Shown one piece after another: positions 18,262 through 28,377 of a stretch of 64,000 nucleotides of DNA. This DNA comes from Bradyrhizobium sp. 141 (GTDB lineage Bacteria; Pseudomonadota; Alphaproteobacteria; Rhizobiales; Xanthobacteraceae), in the NCBI RefSeq assembly GCF_023074055.1, contig NZ_JADPKR010000045.1:1-64000 (forward strand), in the 5' to 3' direction. Numbering within the stretch: position 1 is the first letter of the stretch; the number at the start of each line of letters is the position of its first letter. Under the pieces are notes generated by a model, which saw only the letters and a list, made by a program, of their open reading frames with translations, did not search any database and was not told the origin of the DNA. The translations under genes and the position numbers were made by a program.

Positions 18262-18666
18262 ATGGACTTTCCCTATCTCACTCGCTTTCAACCGGTTCTC
18301 TTGAGCCTGTTTCGCTTCATCACGGGGTTGCTGCTGTTTCAGTACGGCGTCGCCAAGATCTTCAAGTTTCCGGTGCTTCCCTACTTCGCCAACATCCCGC
18401 CGCTGATCTACGCGGCTGGCGCGCTTGAGCTCGTGCTCGGTGCGCTGCTGATGCTCGGCCTGTTCACCCGCCTCACCGCTTTCATCCTCGCCGGTGAAAT
18501 GGCCTTCGCCTACTTCATGGGCCACATGCTCAAGGGCGAAACGCCGGTGTTCCTGCCGCTGCTCAATGGCGGCACCGCCGCGATCCTGTTCTGCTTCGCC
18601 TGCCTCTATCTGTCGGCGGCCGGCGGCGGCTCGGTCAGCGCCGATGCAGCGATGGGCAAGAAATAG
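18262..18666 (+). CDS. DoxX family membrane protein
   Basis: A 134-residue protein with four membrane helices. FRFITGLLLFQYGVAKIF and GALELVLGALLMLGLFTR match DoxX. Related proteins take part in thiosulfate/quinone reactions or redox stress responses, but most are uncharacterised. The start at 18262 is preceded by GGAGGG 10 nt away. A strong hairpin follows the gene. Confidence 0.85.
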   Translation: MDFPYLTRFQPVLLSLFRFITGLLLFQYGVAKIFKFPVLPYFANIPPLIYAAGALELVLGALLMLGLFTRLTAFILAGEMAFAYFMGHMLKGETPVFLPLLNGGTAAILFCFACLYLSAAGGGSVSADAAMGKK

Positions 18667-18701
18667 CGGCGCGTACGCGTCCATAATTGACCCGCAAGCA
18701 G

Positions 18702-18731
18702 GACGGCACCGGCAGATCCGCCGGTGCCGTC
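18702..18731. terminator. Strong hairpin after doxX
   Basis: A perfect 12-bp stem, GACGGCACCGGC (18702-18713) with GCCGGTGCCGTC (18720-18731), encloses a 6-nt loop. It lies between converging frames and could stop transcription from both sides, although no long T run follows. Confidence 0.65.
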
Positions 18732-18818
18732 TCAGCGCGCCCCCAGCACGTTCCAGATCAGAACGAGGGCCGCGACGAGCAGCACGGACATGATGATGCG
18801 GTGAGCGAATCGGTTCAC
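18732..18818 (-). CDS. Possible 28-residue single-pass membrane peptide
   Basis: A GTG-started frame encodes (V/M)NRFAHRIIMSVLLVAALV followed by LIWNVLGAR: a short basic N-terminus, one hydrophobic helix and a basic end. GGAG lies 6 nt upstream of the GTG. The stop sits right against the 12-bp hairpin, as expected if that hairpin ends its transcript. Tiny proteins of this form are easily missed, but one short frame is weak proof. Confidence 0.4.
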   Translation of the reverse strand: MNRFAHRIIMSVLLVAALVLIWNVLGAR

Positions 18819-19034
18819 TGCCGCTCCGGCCGCGCTTGATCACCACCAACTTCCGACATCATTTGTCTCCGCGACCTGACCCGCCACGCGCGGCGAGGCG
18901 CGTTCGGCCTGCATGTTTGCGCACGCGGCTGCAGACGCCGCGCGCGGCAGCACGTCGCACGCGTCCATTCATGATTGGTAAGAACTTCATGCTACCGACG
19001 CGAGCAATAACAACCATTTCCCATCGAGGCTGCG

Positions 19035-20729
19035 ATGAAGCTGCTGAGTCACCTCAAGATCCGCACCAAGCTTGCCAGCATGGTGTGTCTCGCCGCGCTC
19101 ACGGTTGCGGCCATCATCGGGGTATCGGCCGTGCTCAGCAAGAGCCGCATGATGGAGGATCGGGTCCAGCAGATGCGGACCGCCGTCGAGCTGCTCTACA
19201 ACTACGCGCAATCGCTTCAGGATGAGGTTACCGCCGGCAAGCTGACGCTGGCCGATGCCAAGGCCCAGTTCCATCAGCGCGGCCGCCGCATGAACTTCAA
19301 CGGCAACCAGGGCTATCCGGTGGTCTACAATCAGGACGGCTCCCTGGTCGTGAACGGCGCCAACCAGCAGCTCGAAGGCAAGATCACGGGGGCCAAGGAC
19401 TCCAACGGCGTGCTGATCGCGGACGCCATCATCAAGGCCGGCAGCGACACCGCGCAGGGTGGCGTGGCCTCCTATCTCTATCCCCGTCCCGGCCAGACCG
19501 AACCTGTCCGCAAGACCGTATTCGCGCGCAAATTCGCGCCCTGGAACGCGACCATCAGCTACGGCCTCTACGTCGACGACATCGACGCCGACGTGCGCGC
19601 GCTGACGCTGGAGCTGGCCGCGATCGGCATCGGCCTGATGCTGCTGATGGCGGCGCTGTCCTGGCTGATCGCCCGCGACGTGCTCAGCGCGCTTGAGCGC
19701 CAAAAGAACCGCATGCAGGAGATTTCCGAAGGCGCCATCGACAAGCCGGTCGAGGAAACCGGCCGTGGCGACGAGATCGGCCGTATGGCCGAGACCCTCG
19801 AAGTGCTGCGTCAGACGGCTTTGACGGCGCGCTCGCTGGAAGCCGAACAGGTCGCCACCAAGACGCAGACCGAGCAGGAGAAGCGCGACGCCCTGATCGC
19901 GCTCGCCGACCGCTTCGACGCCTCCGTCGGCCAGCTCGTCGGCCTGATGGCGTCCGGGTCCGGTGAGCTCGAGACCACCGCCAAGTCGATGTCCTCGACC
20001 GCTGAAGGCACCAACCGCCGCGCCGCATTGGTCGGCTCGGCCGCCACCGAAGCCAGTCAGCGCGTCCAGACCGTCGCGGCTGCCGCCGAGGAGCTCTCCT
20101 CCTCCATCACCGAGATCAGCCGCCAAGTCGCCCAGTCCGCAGAAGTCACGGGACGCGCGGTCGACAGCGCGCGCCGCACCGACACCATCGTGCGTGCGCT
20201 CTCGGACGGCGCCCAGCAGATCGAACACGTCGCCGAGCTGATTTCCAACATCGCCGCCCAGACCAATCTGCTCGCGCTCAATGCCACCATCGAGGCCGCG
20301 CGTGCCGGCGAAGCCGGCCGCGGCTTTGCCGTCGTCGCTTCCGAGGTGAAGTCGCTCGCGAGCCAGACCGCGGAAGCCACCCGCGAGATCGGCGACAAGA
20401 TCGCCCAGATCCAGGGTGCGACCAAGGAGGCCGTGGACGCGATCGGCGGCATCACCGCCACCATCGAGGAGGTCAGCCGCATCGCGACCTCGATCGGCGC
20501 GGCCATCGAGGAGCAAGGCGCCGCCACCGCCGAGATCGCCCGCAGCGTCTCGCAGACCGCGGAGGCGACCAGGGAAGTCACCACCAATATCGGCGGCGTC
20601 TCGACCGCTGCGAACGAGACCGGCAATGCCGCCGGAATGGTGCTCGCCGCGGCCTCGAACCTCTCCAAGCAAGCCGAGCAGCTCTCCGGCGAAGTCGGGA
20701 CGTTCCTCGCAGGCGTGCGCGCGGCGTAG
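19035..20729 (+). CDS. Methyl-accepting chemotaxis protein with periplasmic Cache domain
   Basis: A 564-residue chemoreceptor. After a first membrane helix (about 13-35) comes a periplasmic single-Cache domain ([20 protein letters not shown]). A second helix lies at about 193-215, followed by HAMP and a long signalling coiled coil with the hairpin tip [19 protein letters not shown]. No C-terminal CheR-binding pentapeptide is seen; it ends GVRAA. It probably senses a small organic ligand. No che genes are nearby. Confidence 0.93.
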   Translation: MKLLSHLKIRTKLASMVCLAALTVAAIIGVSAVLSKSRMMEDRVQQMRTAVELLYNYAQSLQDEVTAGKLTLADAKAQFHQRGRRMNFNGNQGYPVVYNQDGSLVVNGANQQLEGKITGAKDSNGVLIADAIIKAGSDTAQGGVASYLYPRPGQTEPVRKTVFARKFAPWNATISYGLYVDDIDADVRALTLELAAIGIGLMLLMAALSWLIARDVLSALERQKNRMQEISEGAIDKPVEETGRGDEIGRMAETLEVLRQTALTARSLEAEQVATKTQTEQEKRDALIALADRFDASVGQLVGLMASGSGELETTAKSMSSTAEGTNRRAALVGSAATEASQRVQTVAAAAEELSSSITEISRQVAQSAEVTGRAVDSARRTDTIVRALSDGAQQIEHVAELISNIAAQTNLLALNATIEAARAGEAGRGFAVVASEVKSLASQTAEATREIGDKIAQIQGATKEAVDAIGGITATIEEVSRIATSIGAAIEEQGAATAEIARSVSQTAEATREVTTNIGGVSTAANETGNAAGMVLAAASNLSKQAEQLSGEVGTFLAGVRAA

Positions 20730-20750
20730 TCTGCACTCAGCACTCCAAAC

Positions 20751-20843
20751 CATGGCCGTCATGCCCGGGCTTGTCCCGGGCATCCACGTTCTTCGTGCTA
20801 TGTGGTGAGGCGTGGATGGCCGGGACTTGTCGCGGCCATGACG
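20751..20843. repeat. Palindromic repeat between convergent genes
   Basis: GGCCGTCATGCCCGGG... and ...CGCGGCCATGACG form inverted outer arms, with inner pairs CATCCACG / CGTGGATG and GCCCGGGC-type stems. From memory, this is a dispersed Bradyrhizobium intergenic family. It separates the chemoreceptor from the AsmA-like gene. Confidence 0.65.
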
Positions 20844-20863
20844 CGGAGACAGCCGTCCCGCGC

Positions 20864-23800
20864 TTACCGCCGTGCCAGGCTGCAACCGCTCGACAGCTGA
20901 CGCGCCGAGCCGGTCGAGCCGTCGTTCGACTGCGAGGGGAATTCCTCGAATGGCGAGTTCTGCTTGCCGGTGTTGAACTCGAAGATCTTGCGGAACAGGC
21001 CGGGCGCCATCGCCGAGATTGGATTGACGCGCATCACGGGCGCCGCTGGCGTGCCGACCACCTCATAGGTCACGCCGATCAACCCTTCATTGTTGCCGCC
21101 GCCGAGGAAGATTCCGAACAGCGGGATCTGGCCGAAGATGTTGTTGACGCCATACATCGGCACGAAGGTGCCGCTCATGCAGACCTGGTTGCCGGGATAG
21201 TCGATCGAGCCCTCGATGGTGGCGCCGATCATCGGGCCCTTGACCACGCCGTCGCGGATCGTGAGCGCGCCGTTCTGCCGGGTGAACTCGGCGCGGAGCG
21301 CACTGAAGGAGACGCCGTTCCCGGTGCCGTTGGGCGCGCCGGCGGCGACGCGTTCGAGCTGCGCCTCGCCCTTCACCGTGAAGTCACGGACATTGATGAG
21401 GCCCTCGCGCGAGGTGTTCGGCTCCGAGGCCGGCGGCTCCATCGCCACCACCATCTGGCCGCCGACCGCCTTGGTGTAGGTGTCGGTGAAGCGCAGCAGC
21501 GCGCCGGCATCGTTGGTCTGGAGGTAGATCACCTCGCGGCTGCCCTGCGCACGCCCGCCGCGCAGATCGGCCGCCACTGGCGTATCGCGGCCGATCTTGC
21601 CGCTCAGGGTAAAGGCCTTGATGGCGCCGTTGCGCTTCGACATCTTGGCATCGACGCTGCGCATCGCCTCACCATTGAAACCGGCGACGGCACCCAGCTT
21701 CACGTCGATGTCGAAATCGACGTTCTTCATCTTGTTCTTGGAATCGTCCTTGGAATTGCCTGAAATCGCCGACTTCAGGAAGCCGCGGCCATCGAACACG
21801 TCGCCGCGCATGGTGCCCCTGATGACGCCGTCCTGACCACGCTCAGCCTTCAATGAGGTCTTGTCGCCGTCAGACGGCGAATAGGTCGGGAAATTCACGT
21901 TCATGAGGTCGCCATTCGCGTCGACCTCGAGCGAGCCCTTGATCGAGGCGCCGCCGCCTTCGATGACGATGTCCTCCAGGCGCGTCGATTGCGCGGTCGG
22001 CACGACCTTGAAGCTGGCCTTGCCTGATTTGCCCGGCAGCTTGACCCAGCCCGGCAGGATATTGTCGAGCTTGACCGACGTCAGGTCGGCCTCAACGCCG
22101 AGCTTCGTCGTCTGGTCGGGACCGCCGGCGATCTTGCCAGAGAGCTTGATCGGCAACGATCCGCTGATGGCCGGGCCAAGATCGAATCCCAATCGCGCCC
22201 GGCTCGCATCGTCCAGCGTCGCCTGCAGTCTGACATCAGCATCGCCTTCGGTCGGCTTGCGGTAGTCGAGCGAGGCCGCCTGGCCGTTGATCTTGACGTC
22301 GCCCTTGACCTGATAGCCCTGGTTGTTCGCGACGATCTTGAGATTGTTGGCCTCGAGCTTCTGGTTCATCACCAGCTTGTCGGCGGCAAAGCCGTTGAGG
22401 TCGGCCGACACGGCATAGGTCGTGTCAGACTTGGTCAGTTCGCCCTTGACCGGCATGCCGAGCTGGATGTTCGCCGTGAATGTCCCCTTGCTGGTGTTGG
22501 GGTCGACGACTGTCGACGACAGATCGCTCAAGCGATCATTGGAGAGCATTTCGGCCGCTGCTGGCACCGGTCCCTCGACGCGAAACTTCGTTCGCGATGG
22601 CGAGGGCTTGGACGCCATGTCAGGCACTTCGAAGACGAAATCGGAAATCGTGACCTTGCGGCCGGCCGGCGTATCGGCAATGCCCTGGCTGATATTCACG
22701 GTGGCGGTGCGGCCGGTCACGCGCGCCTTCAAATCGGCATCGTGCACGACAGGCATGCCGTCCACGGGACGCACCGCGACGCCGCTCGCCACGATGTTGA
22801 CCGAGAGGCCGTCGTCGGGAATGGGCGGGCCCTTGCGCGGAAGGTTCTTCGTCGGCGAATTGACGCCGATCTCGATGCGCTGAAGCGTACCGCGCTCGAT
22901 CCGCTCGATCACCCATTCGCGCAACTCTGGAACGACCAGCGTCGGCCACATCCGCTTCAGCGCCGAGGCCGACATCGGCGTTCCCGCAAAGCCGAGCGTC
23001 AGGCGCGGCTCGCCCGAATAGTCGATGGCACCGGTGCCGGCGACGCCGATCTCGCCATTGCTGATGTCGGCCTGCGTCAGCAGGAAGCGCTTGTGGTCGG
23101 TGTCGAAACGGAAGCCGATCGCGATGCGGTTGAAGACGAGCGGCGGCTCGTTGTCGATGCCGCCGAGCAGGATCGAACCGCCGCTGAAGCCGAGTTGCCA
23201 GTCGTTGACGGTGCCGTTGGGCGGCTCGACATGGGCCAGCAGCGTCAGGCGGTTCGCGCCCGACAGGATCTTGAACGGTGCGACCAGCACCCGGCGATTG
23301 GCGTCCCACTCGACGTTGATCTCGGCCTGGTCGATCGCCATCGGATAGTCGGGCGTGTCGGTGTCGATGATATTGCCCGCGCCAACGGCGATCTTGCCGC
23401 GGAAGAATGTCGGCACGCCATCGCGGCCAAGCTCGCCCTTGAGTTCGCCCGTCAGCGGCAGGTCCGCCGTGTAGGTCAGGTCCTTGACCCGCAGCGCCAG
23501 CAGAATGTTGGAGGTCGAGACCTTGTCCGCCTTGATGTCGACCGAGCGCACGCCGTTCTCGGCCGGCCCGATCGTGGCGCGCAGCATCCACGGGCGCGCG
23601 CCCTCCTCGCCGAGGCTCAGCGTAACGCCACCGCGGCTCGGGCGGCGCAGGCTGAGCGTGATGTTCTCAAACGACCATTTGCTGCCGCGCTGCTGATCGT
23701 CGACGATCAGATTGCCGTTCTTCAAACCGATCTCGTTGAGGTTCTGGCCGTCGAGACCGGTCATGCTCAGACTGTCGAGCCAGTCGAGGCCCTGAAGGAT

Positions 23801-24577
23801 GCCGCTCTGTGCGCTCGCCTGAGGCGCGGCCTGGGAGGGGTCTGGGGACGCAGGCGCTGTGGCGAAGGGCGGCGGCGGGACGCCATTGCGCGGGAATGTC
23901 GGCGGCAGGCCCGCGTCCTTCTTCGAGGCGACGCCGGTTGCCAGTGGCTTTGCGGTATCGCCAGCGGATACGGTGACAGTGCCGTCGGGCGCGATGCGGA
24001 TCGCGAGCTCGGCATCGACGAGATTGAGGCTTTCCGCACGCAGATGCCCCATCAGCAGGCCCGCACCCGACAGCTTCACCTCGGCCTTCGGCGCGCTGGC
24101 GACGACGGCGTGATCGCGGTCGCGGACGATGATGTCACGGATACGGACGGCGATGCGGATCCGCCCGGCCCGCTCGATCTGGGTGCCTCCTATCTCAACC
24201 GTGTTGCCGTGACCGATATTGTCCTCGATCGCGGCCGCCAGCCACGGCGTTGCGATGTCGAGATTGATGGGACCGGCACCGAGCCGCCACCACAGCGCAC
24301 CGAAACAGCCGACGAAGATGACGGCGAGAGTCCCGACGACAAGGACGAAACGCTTCAGCCAGCGATCGGCGGCGAGCCAGCGGCGCAACGCCCCAAACCC
24401 GTCACCGAAGCGATGAAAGCCCGAATTGGAACGCGACAACAGCCGGCGCGCGCGATAGCCCGCGGCCGCCTCCTGATCCGGGTCCCAATCGGCGTCGTCC
24501 CATTCCTGCGGCTGTTGCTCGCCGCCGCGCCGATCGAAGTCCCGGTTGTAATCCTGGGGCGACTTATTCCTTGCCAT
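20864..24577 (-). CDS. Giant AsmA/YhdP-like envelope protein (DUF3971)
   Basis: About 1237 residues. A basic, charged cytoplasmic lead is followed by one membrane helix (KRFVLVVGTLAVIFVGCFGA), then a very long periplasmic part rich in beta strands. The region with DIIVRDRDHAVVASAPKAEVKLS resembles DUF3971, and the end with GSIDYPGNQVCMSGTFVPMYGVNN matches the AsmA-like C-terminal region of YhdP/TamB-type proteins. Such proteins are thought to bridge the two membranes and move phospholipids outward. The ATG at 24577 has AGAGG just before it; an upstream ATG at 24700 is possible. The long open frame on the other strand is a shadow. Confidence 0.85.
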   Translation of the reverse strand: MARNKSPQDYNRDFDRRGGEQQPQEWDDADWDPDQEAAAGYRARRLLSRSNSGFHRFGDGFGALRRWLAADRWLKRFVLVVGTLAVIFVGCFGALWWRLGAGPINLDIATPWLAAAIEDNIGHGNTVEIGGTQIERAGRIRIAVRIRDIIVRDRDHAVVASAPKAEVKLSGAGLLMGHLRAESLNLVDAELAIRIAPDGTVTVSAGDTAKPLATGVASKKDAGLPPTFPRNGVPPPPFATAPASPDPSQAAPQASAQSGILQGLDWLDSLSMTGLDGQNLNEIGLKNGNLIVDDQQRGSKWSFENITLSLRRPSRGGVTLSLGEEGARPWMLRATIGPAENGVRSVDIKADKVSTSNILLALRVKDLTYTADLPLTGELKGELGRDGVPTFFRGKIAVGAGNIIDTDTPDYPMAIDQAEINVEWDANRRVLVAPFKILSGANRLTLLAHVEPPNGTVNDWQLGFSGGSILLGGIDNEPPLVFNRIAIGFRFDTDHKRFLLTQADISNGEIGVAGTGAIDYSGEPRLTLGFAGTPMSASALKRMWPTLVVPELREWVIERIERGTLQRIEIGVNSPTKNLPRKGPPIPDDGLSVNIVASGVAVRPVDGMPVVHDADLKARVTGRTATVNISQGIADTPAGRKVTISDFVFEVPDMASKPSPSRTKFRVEGPVPAAAEMLSNDRLSDLSSTVVDPNTSKGTFTANIQLGMPVKGELTKSDTTYAVSADLNGFAADKLVMNQKLEANNLKIVANNQGYQVKGDVKINGQAASLDYRKPTEGDADVRLQATLDDASRARLGFDLGPAISGSLPIKLSGKIAGGPDQTTKLGVEADLTSVKLDNILPGWVKLPGKSGKASFKVVPTAQSTRLEDIVIEGGGASIKGSLEVDANGDLMNVNFPTYSPSDGDKTSLKAERGQDGVIRGTMRGDVFDGRGFLKSAISGNSKDDSKNKMKNVDFDIDVKLGAVAGFNGEAMRSVDAKMSKRNGAIKAFTLSGKIGRDTPVAADLRGGRAQGSREVIYLQTNDAGALLRFTDTYTKAVGGQMVVAMEPPASEPNTSREGLINVRDFTVKGEAQLERVAAGAPNGTGNGVSFSALRAEFTRQNGALTIRDGVVKGPMIGATIEGSIDYPGNQVCMSGTFVPMYGVNNIFGQIPLFGIFLGGGNNEGLIGVTYEVVGTPAAPVMRVNPISAMAPGLFRKIFEFNTGKQNSPFEEFPSQSNDGSTGSARQLSSGCSLARR

Positions 24578-24868
24578 TGCCTCTCGATACAGGCGCCCGT
24601 CATAGGATTGAGCGCCGCCGGGACCGCAGCCGCCCTCGGGAAGCGAAGCTCCCTGCGCCGGCATTGCAGCCATACCTCGAATCTTCCTGCTGTTCGTCAT
24701 TTCGCCCCGGGAGCGCGTTCAACGAGCAGTGGGGTGGTGCGTGGAATTCCTTGTAACCATACTCCGGCGTCGCCAGACTTGCCCAGCCGAGGGCGCGATT
24801 CCGGCACGCCGGACGAGAGCTGCAATACCGCTTCGGTTGACCCGCCGAAAGCGTCGAAAGGAAGGCGT

Positions 24869-25558
24869 ATGTCCAAGAAATCCCGAACGAAATCGTCCAA
24901 AACGCCCTCCGGCAGTCCGACGGCTAAAAAGAAGACCCTGAAAACGCGGGCATCGAGTCAAACAAGGTCCGCGAAAACGCAGCGGACAGCGGCGGGCAAA
25001 TCAACCGGGAGCGTAGCAAAAGCAGGATCACATAAGGCCGCATCGAAACAGTTAAATTCCTCCAAATCACCATCCGCGCCCGCGAGCGCGAAGTCCGGTC
25101 TGGCCGAGGGCCACAAGGCCCCCGCCTTCCGACTGCTCCGCGACGGCGGCGACGTCGTCACATTGGCCGACTATGCCGGCCAAAAGCTGGTCCTGTTCTT
25201 CTACCCCCGCGCCGACACGCCCGGCTGCACCCGGGAGGCGATCGACTTCACCCGCCTGGCCAGCGCCTTCGCGGCAGCCGGCACCGCCCTGCTCGGGATC
25301 TCCGCCGATCCGTTAAAGGCCCAGGAGAAGTTTCGCGACAAGCACAGTCTCGGTGTCCCACTCCTTTCGGACGAGCAACATGAGATGCTGGAAGCCTATG
25401 GCGCCTGGGGCGAAAAGTCCATGTATGGCAAGACCTTCCTAGGAATTCTTCGCACTACGGTACTGGTCGGGACCGAGGGTAAAGTGGCCAAGGTCTGGCG
25501 CAATGTCCGGGTCGACGGTCATGCCGACGTGGTGCTGGAAGCGGCAAGAAGTCTTTAA
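24869..25558 (+). CDS. Bcp-type peroxiredoxin with a long basic N-terminal extension
   Basis: A 229-residue protein. Residues 1 to about 78 are Lys/Ser/Thr/Ala-rich and low complexity, like a histone H1 tail, with no sign of an export signal. From GLAEGHKAPAFRLL onward it is a thioredoxin-fold peroxiredoxin of the Bcp/PrxQ class. The peroxidatic cysteine lies in DTPGCTREA. The second cysteine usually found five residues later is absent (Ile there), so it may act by a 1-Cys mechanism. The start follows AAAGGAAGG. The tail might tether the enzyme to DNA; that is inference. Confidence 0.88.
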   Translation: MSKKSRTKSSKTPSGSPTAKKKTLKTRASSQTRSAKTQRTAAGKSTGSVAKAGSHKAASKQLNSSKSPSAPASAKSGLAEGHKAPAFRLLRDGGDVVTLADYAGQKLVLFFYPRADTPGCTREAIDFTRLASAFAAAGTALLGISADPLKAQEKFRDKHSLGVPLLSDEQHEMLEAYGAWGEKSMYGKTFLGILRTTVLVGTEGKVAKVWRNVRVDGHADVVLEAARSL

Positions 25559-25668
25559 CCAGTCCTTTAAATTCGCCTGTTCCCATTTCCGGAAAATTAA
25601 CCATGACTGGCCCAGATTGCTGCGGCAATTAGGCCGTACGGACTCATCCGACCGGCGCGGGAGTGCCG

Positions 25669-27021
25669 ATGTCGAAAAGTTCTGCCCAATTTTCGCAGTA
25701 CCCCCAACATCATCCTCACGACCACGGACGGGCCTTCCAACGCCGGCCCGGCGTCGCGACAGCCGCAGCGATCCCCCTTCCCGCGACCGACGACGCCTAC
25801 ACCATCGTCCACGCCGGCAAGCAGGTCCGCTTTGGGCCCGTGGTGTTCTGGATCGTAATCGGAACGGTGGTGCTGCTCGGTCTCTGGTCGGCGGCAACCG
25901 CCACTTATTTTGCTTTCCGTGACGACGTCCTGACCCGGCTGATCGCGCGCCAGGCCGAGATGCAGTACGCCTATGAGGACCGCATCGCCGAGCTGCGCGC
26001 CAAGGTCGACCGCACCACCAGCCGCCAGCTGCTCGACCAGGAACAGTTCGACCAGAAACTTGATCAGATCATGAAGCGGCAGACGGCGCTGGAGTCCCGG
26101 GCCACGGCGCTCGGGGCCATGCCCGACGTGACCGGCTCGATTCCCCGCGCGACCCCGCAGCGCGGCGATTCGAGCCAGATCGCGCCGAAGCCTTCGCCGA
26201 TCAGCGACACCGTGATCTTCGTCGCACCGCCGGACCGTGAGGCGCGGCTCGAATCGCGCGCGCCCGCCGTCGCGGCAGCGCCGACCAACCAGTTCGCCAA
26301 GAACCAGGGCTTCGACAACGTCCTGATCCGGCTCACGACCTCGCTCGATCAGGTCGAGCGTCGCCAGATGGCGGCGCTCAGTGCCGTCGAGGAAGGCATG
26401 GATTCACGCATGCGCCGGATGCGCGGCGTCGTCAGCGATCTCGGCCTCAGTCTCGCCAATCTCGAAGCCGCCGTGCCGCGCACCGCGATGGGCGGGCCGT
26501 TCGTACCCGTGAAACTAACAGCCAATGCCGGACCGTTCGAGAAACAGCTCAACCGCATCAACATCACGCGTGCCGAGATGGATCGTCTCAACCGCACGCT
26601 GGCGCTGGTGCCGTACCGCAAGCCCGTCATCGGCGAGGTCGAGTTCACCTCCGGCTTTGGCGTCCGCAGCGATCCCTTCCTCGGGCGGCCCGCAATGCAT
26701 ACCGGGCTCGACTTCCGCGCCGCCAGCGGCGATCCGGTTCGCGTCACCGCCAACGGCAAGGTCGTTTCCGCCGGCTGGTCCGGCGGTTACGGCCGCATGG
26801 TCGAGGTCGACCACGGCAATGGGCTTTCGACCCGCTACGGCCATCTCTCCGAAATCAACGTCAAGGTCGGCGAAACCGTGAAGATCGGCCAAGTCGTCGG
26901 TCTGGTGGGATCGACCGGTCGCTCCACCGGTCCGCATCTGCACTACGAGACCCGCATCGAGGGCGAAGCGGTCGATCCGCAGAAGTTCTTGCGCGCCGGC
27001 GTGCGCCTCAGCGCGGGCTAG
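25669..27021 (+). CDS. M23-family peptidoglycan peptidase (LytM domain)
   Basis: A 450-residue envelope protein. A cytoplasmic lead with several His residues is followed by a membrane helix (VVFWIVIGTVVLLGLWSAA) and a coiled-coil region around residues 85-140. The C-terminal M23 domain has the zinc ligands visible in MHTGLDFRA and HLHYE, plus GYGRMVEVDHGNGLSTRYGH. All metal residues seem present, so it is likely active in wall cleavage or cell separation. The ATG at 25669 has GGGAG 5 nt ahead; a GTG at 25663 is the alternative. TTAA half-sites upstream hint at CtrA control. Confidence 0.9.
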   Translation: MSKSSAQFSQYPQHHPHDHGRAFQRRPGVATAAAIPLPATDDAYTIVHAGKQVRFGPVVFWIVIGTVVLLGLWSAATATYFAFRDDVLTRLIARQAEMQYAYEDRIAELRAKVDRTTSRQLLDQEQFDQKLDQIMKRQTALESRATALGAMPDVTGSIPRATPQRGDSSQIAPKPSPISDTVIFVAPPDREARLESRAPAVAAAPTNQFAKNQGFDNVLIRLTTSLDQVERRQMAALSAVEEGMDSRMRRMRGVVSDLGLSLANLEAAVPRTAMGGPFVPVKLTANAGPFEKQLNRINITRAEMDRLNRTLALVPYRKPVIGEVEFTSGFGVRSDPFLGRPAMHTGLDFRAASGDPVRVTANGKVVSAGWSGGYGRMVEVDHGNGLSTRYGHLSEINVKVGETVKIGQVVGLVGSTGRSTGPHLHYETRIEGEAVDPQKFLRAGVRLSAG

Positions 27022-27042
27022 CGCTGACTCCCAGCTGGCGAG

Positions 27043-28278
27043 TTACTGGCTGCGCTCGTGGCCGACCTCCCCGGTGATGACGTCGCCGAACAGCTCCCAG
27101 GCTTGCCCGTTGAAGCGCATCAGCTGCATCTGCTCGATCGGGAAATAATCGTCAGGCGAAGTGTTGACCATGATGCCGGGTAGCATCAGGTCGGTGTGAA
27201 AATCCTTCAGGTTCGCAGCCTGCTTCATGACATTCTCGCGGGTGAGATTGTCGCCGCACTGTTTCAACACCTGCGCCATCGCTTCGGCCTGGACATAGCC
27301 ATAGACGTTGTTGGAATTGGCCTTGTCGCCATCGGAGTAATACTTGTCCATGAACGCGCGCCAATTCACCACGGCCGGATCCTTGTCCCAGGTCGGATCG
27401 GTCGGGTCTTTCAGATAGACCGTCGAGATGATGTCCTTGGAATAGTCGAGGCCGGCGGGCTTGAGCACCGAGGCGACCGAGGTCGCCGTGTTGGCCAGGA
27501 AGAATTTCGGCTTCCAGCCGAGCTCGCCGACCTTCCGGATCGCCTGCGCCGATCCTTTCGGCGCGGCCCATGAGAAGAAGATGTCCGCGCCGGAATCGTG
27601 AAGTGCAACGATCTGCGAGTCGATCGAGGGATCGCTGACCTCGTAGGATTTGTCCGCGATGATCATGCCCGCCTTGTCGCCGAGCCCGTCCTTCAGACCC
27701 TTGAACTGGTCCTTGCCGGCGTCGTCATTCTGTCAGAACACTGCGATCTTGCTGTTGGGGAAATGATCGCGGATGTACTTTGCGTAGATCCGGCCCTCGC
27801 TCTGGTAGTTGGGCTGGAAGCCCATGGTCCACGGGAAATTCTTGGGGTCACCGAACTTGGTGCCGCCGGACGCGACGAAGAGCTGCGGCACTTTCTTGGC
27901 GTTCATGTATTTCATGATCGCGGAGTTCGAGGGCGTGCCGAGCGGCTGGAAGATCAGCAGGACCTCGTCGCTCTCGACCAGCTTGCGCGCCTGCTCGATC
28001 GCCTTCGGCGGCGAGTAGGCGTCGTCATAGCTGATGAAGTTGATCTTGCGTCCGTTGATCCCGCCGTGGTCGTTGATCATCCTGAAATAGGCGGCCTCGG
28101 TCTTGCCGATCACCCCATAGGACGACGCCGGCCCGCTATAGGGCATGATGTTGCCGATCTTGATTTCGGTGTCGCTGGCGCCGGGGTCGTATTTCTTCTG
28201 CGCCAATGCCGGTGCCGTGACGAGCACGCCGGCAGCAAACATGGCGAGGGCAGCAAGGTTTTCGCGACGACTTGGCAT
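27043..28278 (-). pseudogene. ABC substrate-binding protein, broken by an in-frame TGA
   Basis: The N-terminal part (27733-28278) has a signal peptide ending APALAQ and the LivK-type fold start EIKIGNIMPYSGPASSYG. The C-terminal part continues in the same frame after a TGA at 27733-27735: KIAVF-stop-QNDDAGKDQF. Without that stop the protein would have 411 residues, normal for a branched-chain amino acid/amide binding protein. A single change from TGG (Trp) would explain it, so this is a recent loss or a sequencing error. No permease or ATPase genes are adjacent. Confidence 0.85.
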
Positions 28279-28377
28279 CGTTCTCTCCCCTATGTTTTGT
28301 AGTCTTGTTTTGCCAGGAGTGTCGCAAGGCGGCTTGCCGCTGGCAAGCGGTTCGATTTTCCGCGAAATGAAACGAAC

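Noticed and set aside
22742..24868. Plus-strand frame that continues into the peroxiredoxin and could look like a 938-residue fusion
   Set aside because: The upstream part is antisense to the AsmA-like gene and has no domain. A good ribosome site and ATG at 24869 mark the real start.
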